Shown here: positions 6,386 through 12,251 of the stretch, in pieces
Position numbering within the stretch: the first letter of the stretch is position 1
Layout: every line of letters starts with the position of its first letter
NCBI GenBank assembly: GCA_002310175.1
Contig: DBYG01000004.1
Coordinates: forward strand, 1-12,251
Length of the DNA: 12,251 nt
Source: Bacteroidales bacterium UBA1192
GTDB taxonomy: Bacteria > Bacteroidota > Bacteroidia > Bacteroidales > Bacteroidaceae
Direction: 5' to 3'
The notes under the pieces: generated by a model
Database searches by the model: none
Seen by the model: the letters and a program-made list of their open reading frames with translations, nothing else
What the model was told of the DNA's origin: nothing
Program-made: the position numbers and the translations under genes

Positions 6386-8836
6386 ATGGAAAAGAAGAGA
6401 ATTCAAAGGTTACTGCCTTACATAACTGCCATTGTGATCTTCTCTATCATTTCGTCACTCTATTGTCTGCCGGTATTTCAGGGCAAGCAGATTCATACCG
6501 GTGATGATGTCCAGGCTCTTTCCGCAGTTCAGGAGGCGCGTCGTTTCCATGAGGAAACAGGCAATTACACATGGTGGACCGGTTCCATGTTTTCAGGAAT
6601 GCCGGGTTTTCAGGTGGGTGGCGGAAAATATCTCTCTCAGAAACTGATGAAACCGTTGCTGGTTATATGCCATCCGTCATCCAAGAAGATGCCATTAGTG
6701 TTTATCATGTTCTTTGTCAGTTTCTTTGTCCTGTTCAGGTCTTTCAAGATAGACAGATGGCTTTCCATAGTGGGCGCGTTAGCCACTGGATTCTCGTCCT
6801 ATTTCTTCATAATAGAGGCGGCCGGACACAACGGCAAGGCCTGGTCAATCGCCATGATGTCTGTGGTCCTTGGCGGATTCTATCTGATATTCAACAAGAG
6901 GTACGGGTGGGGCGTAGCGCTTGTCATGGTTTTCACGGCTATGGGATTCACGCCGCATCCTCAGATGGCCTACTATATGTTCATGTTGATAGGACTGCTC
7001 TTCCTTGTAGAGATATATATACACATAAATGAAAAAAGATACAAGGATCTTGGCATAGCAACACTTCTTTTTGTACTCGCTGTAGGAGTGGGTATGGGAA
7101 CAGGTACTGCCAATATTTTCGCCAATCGTGAATATGCAGCCGAAACCATGCGCGGAGGCCATTCCGAACTAACGCCGGAAGATGATGCCAATAAGACCAA
7201 AGGTCTCAATCTGGATTATGCAACCGCTTGGAGCTATGGAATAGACGAATCTCTGACCTTCCTGATTCCCGGTTTCATGGGAACGGCATCGGGTTATGAT
7301 GTGGGGACTGATTCAGAACTGTATCGTGTCATGGTAAGTAACGGCGTTCCCAAAGCCGATGCAAAGGATATTTCCCGTCAGGCTCCAACATATTGGGGGG
7401 AGCAGCCTTTCACAGTCGGTTCAGTCTATGCCGGTGCGGCTGTCTGTTTTCTCTTCCTGTTAGGATTACTCATAGTTAAGGGACCCTATAAATGGGGACT
7501 GCTTATAGCCACCTTCCTGTCTTTTGCCCTTTCGTGGGGTAAGAACTGGATGGGTCTTACTGAATTTTTCTTCAACTGGTTCCCTCTCTATGACAAGTTC
7601 CGTTCAGTATCTTCCATACTGATAGTGGCAGAGGTGACTATGCCTCTCTTAGGTTTTCTTGCCATTAAACAGATAATGGACGGTACGGCCGACAGGGAAA
7701 AGCTAAACCGCAACATATACATTTCGGCAGGTGTGACAGGAGGCATCTGTCTTATACTGGCCCTTTTTGGCGGCTCCTTGCTCTCGTTTACTTCATCCTA
7801 TGATTCAAGTATTCAGGAAGCATGGCCTGAATGGCTGTATGCCGCCCTGATTGATGATAGAGCCTCAATGTTGCGTAGTGATTCGTTCCGTTCGCTGGTT
7901 TTCGTACTTCTGACAGCTGCAGTAATATGGCTCTACTCAAACGGTAAGCTCAAGCAGAATTTAATGGTCATGGCTTTAGGAGTCATTGTTGTGGCCGATA
8001 TGTGGCCGGTTGACCGCCGTTTCCTGAATGACAGTAACTATGTTACTCCCAAGCAGGGTCAGAGCAGATTTGCCATGCAGCCATACGAGAAGGCTATTCT
8101 CTCTGATCCTGACCCCCATTACAGGGTATTCAATCTTGCAGCCAACACCTTCAACGATGCCCGTACATCGTATTATCTGAAGTCTCTGGGAGGTTACAGT
8201 GCGGCCAAGTTGCGTCGTTATCAGGATATCATAGACCAATACCTTTCCAAGCCCGATATCGGGATTGCGAGTATGTTGAATGCCAAATACATAATAACAA
8301 AAGGAGAGGACGGTAGTCCCACCCCTATGCGTAATCCGGCTGCCATGGGCAATGCCTGGTTCGTGGATTCTGTGATGGTGGTGCCGGGTCCTGTCGAGGA
8401 GTGCTCTGCACTCGGCAGCATAAATCTGCATAACACTGCGGTGCTTGATGATGATTTTGCAGGATTCGTAAAGGATTTCCAGCCCGGTCATGACAACTCT
8501 GCATCCGTCAAACTGAATACATACGCTCCCGATGCCCTCACATACAGTTCAAGTTCATCAAAGGATGGCACCATTGTCTTTTCGGAAATATACTATCCCT
8601 ACGGGTGGAAGGCTTACATTGACGGTAAACAGTGTGAGATATTCCGTGTAAACTACCTGCTTAGGGCTGTCAACGTTCCGGCCGGACAGCATGATATACG
8701 TTTCGAGTTTCGTCCTGACAGCGTGAGGAAGGGTAATCTGGTTTCCGGATTGTTCATCGGGATAATGTACCTTACTGTTCTGGTTTTGATAGCAGGAACT
8801 CTAATAAGGAGAGGTCGTCAGCCCAGGTCAGTTTGA
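6386..8836 (+). CDS. YfhO-like multi-pass membrane protein (probable GT-C type)
   Basis: An 816-residue integral membrane protein with the YfhO family layout. I count about 14 hydrophobic segments: one at residues 11-31, a dense set to about residue 560, and a last one near the C-terminus (VSGLFIGIMYLTVLVLIAGT). Between them, residues about 565-775 form a large, presumably periplasmic, domain ending in the family signature EIYYPYGWKAYIDGK (from residue 734) and VPAGQHDIRFEF. The first loop after TM1 has an acidic pair, D40-D41 in HTGDDVQ, where GT-C enzymes place their catalytic Asp. In Firmicutes, YfhO proteins are needed for glycosylating teichoic acids with lipid-linked sugars; Bacteroidota lack teichoic acids, so the acceptor here must differ. 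It has its own promoter region, divergent from the GT4 gene, and its last 65 nt overlap the end of ispD. The family is fairly sure; enzymatic activity is inference. Confidence 0.85.
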   Translation: MEKKRIQRLLPYITAIVIFSIISSLYCLPVFQGKQIHTGDDVQALSAVQEARRFHEETGNYTWWTGSMFSGMPGFQVGGGKYLSQKLMKPLLVICHPSSKKMPLVFIMFFVSFFVLFRSFKIDRWLSIVGALATGFSSYFFIIEAAGHNGKAWSIAMMSVVLGGFYLIFNKRYGWGVALVMVFTAMGFTPHPQMAYYMFMLIGLLFLVEIYIHINEKRYKDLGIATLLFVLAVGVGMGTGTANIFANREYAAETMRGGHSELTPEDDANKTKGLNLDYATAWSYGIDESLTFLIPGFMGTASGYDVGTDSELYRVMVSNGVPKADAKDISRQAPTYWGEQPFTVGSVYAGAAVCFLFLLGLLIVKGPYKWGLLIATFLSFALSWGKNWMGLTEFFFNWFPLYDKFRSVSSILIVAEVTMPLLGFLAIKQIMDGTADREKLNRNIYISAGVTGGICLILALFGGSLLSFTSSYDSSIQEAWPEWLYAALIDDRASMLRSDSFRSLVFVLLTAAVIWLYSNGKLKQNLMVMALGVIVVADMWPVDRRFLNDSNYVTPKQGQSRFAMQPYEKAILSDPDPHYRVFNLAANTFNDARTSYYLKSLGGYSAAKLRRYQDIIDQYLSKPDIGIASMLNAKYIITKGEDGSPTPMRNPAAMGNAWFVDSVMVVPGPVEECSALGSINLHNTAVLDDDFAGFVKDFQPGHDNSASVKLNTYAPDALTYSSSSSKDGTIVFSEIYYPYGWKAYIDGKQCEIFRVNYLLRAVNVPAGQHDIRFEFRPDSVRKGNLVSGLFIGIMYLTVLVLIAGTLIRRGRQPRSV

Positions 8837-9476
8837 TATTGCGTTCGCTTCCGCGTACAATCCCCACTTTTACCCCGGGGAGATAACGCAATACGGTGCC
8901 GCAGTCATCCGTGGCGTTGAATCCCGGATCCTGCAATGCTATGCGGTATGCTTCCTGAATAGTTTTCTGACGGAAGGCTTGTGGAGTCTGCATTCTCCAA
9001 AGAAGACGTCTTTCCTGAATGGATTCCATGACTGTTCCTGCAGCATCGCACTGAACGATGGTGTCCACTGTGGGGATGGCCACATCCACTGCGTCATACC
9101 TTTCCATTGCTTTGAGGGTATCGGTGATAATCTGTTCCGAAACTAATGGTCGTGCAGCATCATGGAATAGCATTACCATTTCAGGATTCTCCCTGAAATA
9201 GTGCACAGCAGAGAGACTCGAGTCAAAACGTTCCTTTCCACCAGGTAATATGGCTGTCACTTTATTCCAGTTATTGGCTTTAACCAATAATTGTACCCTA
9301 TCAATGAATTCTGTTGCAGTAACAATTACGACTTGGTCAATTCCGGGATGATTGCAGAAAGTATGTATGGAGTGCTCCAAAACGGTCTTTCCACCCAGTG
9401 GCAGGAATTGCTTGGGGGTGGAAAGGCCGGTTCTTGAACCGGAGCCTGCGGCAAGTATTACAGCTACAGTCTCCAT
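8772..9476 (-). CDS. ispD: 2-C-methyl-D-erythritol 4-phosphate cytidylyltransferase
   Basis: IspD transfers CMP from CTP to methylerythritol 4-phosphate, the third step of the MEP isoprenoid pathway, in the cytoplasm. The 234-residue protein has the nucleotide-binding loop LAAGSGSR at residues 8-15, K22 in the TPKQF motif, and the conserved HDAARP at 105-110, with D106 at the same number as in E. coli IspD. The C-terminus carries the usual IKLTWADDLSLLEFLL ending. The start at 9476 fits family N-termini and leaves 14 nt after metG; an in-frame ATG at 9497 would add seven residues and overlap the metG stop, so coupling is possible either way. No promoter is seen between the two genes, so ispD is probably co-transcribed with metG. 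Its final codons overlap the 3' end of the convergent yfhO-like gene. Confidence 0.95.
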   Translation of the reverse strand: METVAVILAAGSGSRTGLSTPKQFLPLGGKTVLEHSIHTFCNHPGIDQVVIVTATEFIDRVQLLVKANNWNKVTAILPGGKERFDSSLSAVHYFRENPEMVMLFHDAARPLVSEQIITDTLKAMERYDAVDVAIPTVDTIVQCDAAGTVMESIQERRLLWRMQTPQAFRQKTIQEAYRIALQDPGFNATDDCGTVLRYLPGVKVGIVRGSERNIKLTWADDLSLLEFLLSKPEQ

Positions 9477-9490
9477 GTTGAAATGTTGTT

Positions 9491-11551
9491 TCAGCAAACT
9501 TCGCTGCCTGGTTTTACGGGATGTTGTACAGTTGTTACGCTCAGTGTTCCGTCAGCGTCAAGAGCACTCAAAATCATTCCCTGACTTTCACGGCCCATGA
9601 TTTTTCTCGGAGCAAGGTTGGCTATGAAGCATACCTGTTTGCCAATCAGATCTTCGGGTTTGTACCATTGTGCAATACCGGATAGTATTGTGCGGCCACC
9701 CAGGCCGTCATCAATCCTGAACTGTAAAAGCTTGTCTGATTTGGGAACCTTGATGCATTCAAGTACAGTGCCAACGCGTATGTCCAGTTTCTCGAACTCA
9801 GGGAATTGTATGTTCTCCCTGATGGGTTTGGCGGGCATTGCGGCAGCAGCAGCTTTTTCATTTTCTTCCTTGCGCTTGAGTAACTTTTGGATTTGGGCTT
9901 CAATAACATCATCCTCTATCTTCTCAAACAGAAGTTCAGGCTTATTCAGTTTGTGTCCGGCTGGCAGCAAGTCAATTGCGCCCAGTCGGTCCCACTGAGC
10001 GCCTTCCAGAGCAATCATACCGCGCAGTTTCTCACTTGAGAAGGGCAGGAACGGCTCAAAGGCAATGGCAAGGTTTGCAACCAACTGGAGCGAAATGTTC
10101 AGTATGGTCTCAACACGTTTCATATCGGTCTTAGCCAGTTTCCAAGGCTCGGTGTCGGCCAGGTATTTGTTACCTATGCGTGCCAGATTCATGGCCTCCT
10201 TCTGTGCCTCGCGGAACTTGAAGTTGTCCAGCAGGGACTCCAACTGTTTCTTGACATCGGCAAACTCCTTAAGGGTGTCGCGGTCATAATCCGTAAGTTC
10301 TCCACATGGGGGAACTACTCCGTCAAAATACTTCTGGGTGAGTACAAGGGCACGGTTTACAAAGTTTCCGTAAATGGCTACCAACTCGTTGTTGTTGCGG
10401 GCCTGGAAATCCTTCCATGTAAAGTTGTTGTCCTTGGTCTCGGGGGCGTTGGCTGTGAGTACGTAACGCATAACATCGGCCTTGCCGGGGAAATCCTCCA
10501 GATACTCGTGTACCCATACGGCCCAGTTGCGTGAAGTGGATATCTTGTCATCCTCCAGGTTAAGGAACTCGTTGCTGGGAACATTATCGGGCAGTATGAA
10601 TGTGCCTTCAGCCTTGAGCATTGAAGGGAATACGATGCAATGGAACACGATGTTGTCCTTACCTATAAAGTGGATAAGACGTGTGTCGGGATCCTTCCAC
10701 CAGGTCTCCCAGCTTCCGCGCTCCGGGTGGGTGTCACAGAACTCCTTTGTGTTGCTTATGTATCCTATGGGAGCATCAAACCATACGTAGAGGACCTTTC
10801 CCTCGGCCCCCTCCACGGGAACGGGAATTCCCCAGTCCAGGTCACGGCTCACGGCGCGAGGCTGAAGTCCCATGTCAAGCCAGCTCTTGCATTGACCGTA
10901 AACATTGGGGCGCCACTCCTTGTGCTCCTCCAGTATCCACTTTTCAAGCCATTTCTGATATTGCTCCAGGGGCAGGTACCAGTGTGTAGTTTCTTTCATG
11001 ACAGGTTTGCTGCCGCTAACGGTGCTGACAGGATTTATTAGCTCTGTGGGCGAGAGTGATGTGCCGCACTTCTCGCATTGGTCTCCGTATGCATGCTCGT
11101 AGTGGCAGTGAGGGCACTCACCGGTTATATAGCGGTCGGCCAGGAACATATGGGCCTCCTCATCATAGTACTGCTCGCTGGTCTTTTGGATGAATTTGCC
11201 GGTATCATAAAGTTTTCGGAAGAAATCCGATGCAACCTTATGATGAGTGGGGGAACTGGTTCTTCCGTAGATATCGTATGATATGCCCATGCCCTTGAAG
11301 GTCTCCTTCATCTGATAGTGATAACGGTCAATGATTTCCTTAGGAGTGACGCCCTCTTTCTTGGCTCGGATTGTTATGGGCACTCCGTGTTCGTCACTTC
11401 CTCCAATGAACATAACGTCCACTTTCTTCAAGCGTTGGTAACGGACATAAATATCGGCCGGAACGTATGCACCTGCCAGATGGCCTATATGTAAAGGGCC
11501 ATTGGCGTATGGCAGAGCCGATGTAACCAGAATCCTCTTGTAATCTTTCAT
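9491..11551 (-). CDS. metG: Methionyl-tRNA synthetase with C-terminal tRNA-binding domain
   Basis: MetG charges tRNA-Met and initiator tRNA with methionine. The 686-residue length fits the long dimeric form. The class I HIGH motif is at residues 21-24 (PLHIGH). The zinc knuckle has two CxxC pairs (C146/C149 and C159/C162), the four-cysteine subclass. The second class I signature is KISTS at 336-340, a variant of KMSKS that keeps the first Lys and last Ser but lacks the second Lys. An Ala- and charge-rich linker (about 545-575) leads to an EMAP/Trbp111-type OB-fold domain at about 577-686 (FEKLDIRVGTV, GGRTILSGIAQWY, NLAPRKIMG). ATG at 11551 is well placed before the HIGH region and follows a candidate -7 element by about 30 nt. 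It leads the metG-ispD pair. Identity is certain. Confidence 0.98.
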   Translation of the reverse strand: MKDYKRILVTSALPYANGPLHIGHLAGAYVPADIYVRYQRLKKVDVMFIGGSDEHGVPITIRAKKEGVTPKEIIDRYHYQMKETFKGMGISYDIYGRTSSPTHHKVASDFFRKLYDTGKFIQKTSEQYYDEEAHMFLADRYITGECPHCHYEHAYGDQCEKCGTSLSPTELINPVSTVSGSKPVMKETTHWYLPLEQYQKWLEKWILEEHKEWRPNVYGQCKSWLDMGLQPRAVSRDLDWGIPVPVEGAEGKVLYVWFDAPIGYISNTKEFCDTHPERGSWETWWKDPDTRLIHFIGKDNIVFHCIVFPSMLKAEGTFILPDNVPSNEFLNLEDDKISTSRNWAVWVHEYLEDFPGKADVMRYVLTANAPETKDNNFTWKDFQARNNNELVAIYGNFVNRALVLTQKYFDGVVPPCGELTDYDRDTLKEFADVKKQLESLLDNFKFREAQKEAMNLARIGNKYLADTEPWKLAKTDMKRVETILNISLQLVANLAIAFEPFLPFSSEKLRGMIALEGAQWDRLGAIDLLPAGHKLNKPELLFEKIEDDVIEAQIQKLLKRKEENEKAAAAAMPAKPIRENIQFPEFEKLDIRVGTVLECIKVPKSDKLLQFRIDDGLGGRTILSGIAQWYKPEDLIGKQVCFIANLAPRKIMGRESQGMILSALDADGTLSVTTVQHPVKPGSEVC

Positions 11552-11580
11552 TTGTATATCAAGTTTCTTGTTTCAGACTG

Positions 11581-11588
11581 CAAAGTTA
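11581..11588 (-). promoter_or_regulatory. Candidate -7 element of the metG promoter
   Basis: On the minus strand TAACTTTG (11588 down to 11581), followed by C, matches the Bacteroides TAnnTTTG consensus exactly. Transcription would begin near 11574, giving a leader of about 23 nt. No TTG lies at the standard 19-21 nt distance; the region is filled by the comM hairpin, whose nearest TTTG (11604-11601) is only 12 nt away. The promoter may thus depend on the -7 element or on other factors. Confidence 0.5.
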
Positions 11589-11591
11589 ATA

Positions 11592-11631
11592 AAAATGATA
11601 CAAAGGGGCCTGTCCCCTTTTGTATCATTTT
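11592..11631 (-). terminator. Hairpin and T-tract at the end of comM
   Basis: Arms 11592-11608 and 11614-11631 are reverse complements over 17 bp with one bulged base, around the loop CCTGT. On the minus strand the stem is followed by a T-rich tract (ATTTTTATT), as in an intrinsic terminator, and the comM stop codon (11625-11627) lies inside the arm. The GC-rich core is GGGGACAGGCCCC. It would end comM transcription just before the metG promoter. The stem is unusually long, and the core resembles REP-type palindromes (see findings). Confidence 0.7.
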
Positions 11632-12251
11632 CCCCAGGAGGCGCGGTCCAGACTACGGTAACTGATGGCTTCGGCTATATGCTGCGGTTTTATGTTCATG
11701 GAACATTCCATGTCGGCAATGGTGCGTGCCACCTTCAGGATGCGGTCATATGCTCTGGCAGAAAGGTTAAGGCGGTTCATAGCCTCGCCCAGTATCCGGA
11801 CAGCTGCGGGCTCCGCTTTTGCGTATATGCGGAGCATACGTGAATCCATTTGCGCATTGCAATATACACCGTTTTCATCGGCAAATCTCTCTGCCTGGAT
11901 ATTTCTGGAAGCAATCACTCGCTGTCTGATAGATGTGCTTGTTTCACTCTTGACGGCCGATGACATGTCATCAAATCCGACAGGCATTATTTCACATTGC
12001 AGGTCAAACCGGTCCATCAATGGGCCGGATATCCTGCCCAGATAACGCTCTATTGCAGAGGGTGTACAATTGCACTCTTTTGTGGGATGGTTATAATATC
12101 CGCACGGACAGGGGTTCATGGAAGCTACCAACATAAACGATGCCGGATATTCCACCCTGTATTTTGCTCTGGAAATCACTATTGTCCTGTCTTCGAGCGG
12201 CTGGCGCAGGACTTCAAGTGCCGAGCGCGAGAACTCCGGTAACTCGTCAAG
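11625..12251 (-). CDS. comM: ComM/YifB-type Mg-chelatase-like AAA+ ATPase, C-terminal part (5' end outside window)
   Basis: The YifB/ComM family are AAA+ ATPases of the Mg-chelatase-like group; Vibrio ComM is a hexameric helicase promoting branch migration during natural transformation, and many non-competent bacteria also carry it. About 208 residues are visible: the frame is open to the window edge, so the N-terminal Lon-like domain and Walker A lie outside. Visible motifs are the Walker B region LDELPEFSRSALEVLRQPLE at the edge, the sensor segment FMLVASMNPCPCGYY with its CPCG...CNC cluster, the ISGPLMDRFDL arginine-finger segment, and a C-terminal helical domain ending RSLDRASWGK. An internal GTG at 12179 could be mistaken for a start. 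Its stop codon is embedded in the hairpin before metG. The family is certain; a role in DNA uptake in this organism is not shown. Confidence 0.95.
   Translation of the reverse strand, partial: LDELPEFSRSALEVLRQPLEDRTIVISRAKYRVEYPASFMLVASMNPCPCGYYNHPTKECNCTPSAIERYLGRISGPLMDRFDLQCEIMPVGFDDMSSAVKSETSTSIRQRVIASRNIQAERFADENGVYCNAQMDSRMLRIYAKAEPAAVRILGEAMNRLNLSARAYDRILKVARTIADMECSMNIKPQHIAEAISYRSLDRASWGK

Noticed and set aside
7976..8491. A 171-codon minus-strand open frame inside yfhO
   Set aside because: It has no family features and lies opposite a conserved, continuous membrane-protein frame.
1..12251. CRISPR arrays, tRNA/rRNA genes, insertion sequences, toxin-antitoxin or defence genes
   Set aside because: I saw no regularly spaced repeats, no cloverleaf-like segments, no transposase or integrase motifs and no defence-type domains on either strand; the coding density leaves almost no room.

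Overview
The window looks like ordinary chromosome from a member of the Bacteroidales (Bacteroidota). Supporting signs are a secreted M64-family metallopeptidase, a methionyl-tRNA synthetase with a KISTS loop and a fused C-terminal tRNA-binding domain, a YfhO-like multi-membrane protein, no Shine-Dalgarno sequences before the starts, and several matches to the Bacteroides-type promoter (-7 element TAnnTTTG with an upstream TTG). I cannot name a genus. Nine genes fill almost the whole window; two are cut by its edges. There are no tRNA or rRNA genes, CRISPR arrays or intact mobile elements, and no non-coding stretch over 300 bases.

Layout. Positions 1-2317 (+): the 3' part of rnr (RNase R), overlapped by 26 nt by a secreted M64 peptidase gene. 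Positions 2351-5164 (+): a compact four-gene operon, hddA-gmhA-hddC-gmhB, with its own promoter at the end of the peptidase gene. Positions 5165-6292 (-): a GT4 glycosyltransferase that meets gmhB stop codon to stop codon. Positions 6386-8836 (+): a large YfhO-like membrane protein, divergent from the GT4 gene across a 93-nt gap that holds two overlapping candidate promoters. Positions 8772-11551 (-): metG followed by ispD, with ispD overlapping the 3' end of yfhO by 65 nt. Positions 11625-12251 (-): the 3' part of a comM/yifB-type AAA+ ATPase, whose stop codon lies in a terminator-like hairpin that runs into the metG promoter.

How the genes work together. The four-gene operon encodes every step from sedoheptulose 7-phosphate to GDP-D-glycero-alpha-D-manno-heptose: isomerase GmhA, anomeric kinase HddA, 7-phosphate-retaining phosphatase GmhB and guanylyltransferase HddC. 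This is the alpha-anomer/GDP branch, not the beta/ADP branch that feeds classical LPS inner core. The GT4 enzyme and the YfhO-like protein (GT-C-type architecture) next to it are plausible users of activated sugars, but only proximity links them to heptose. The metG-ispD-comM side is housekeeping: translation, isoprenoid synthesis and a ComM-like helicase.

The most notable non-genic structures are a perfect 14-bp inverted repeat starting one base after the rnr stop and lying in the peptidase signal-peptide codons; the 65-nt tail-to-tail overlap of yfhO and ispD; the hairpin between comM and metG, which resembles a REP-type palindrome; and the overlapping divergent promoters before the GT4 gene and yfhO. 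I did not find a clearly new defence or mobile system. The best candidate for something under-described is the combined GDP-heptose/GT4/YfhO surface-glycan neighbourhood.
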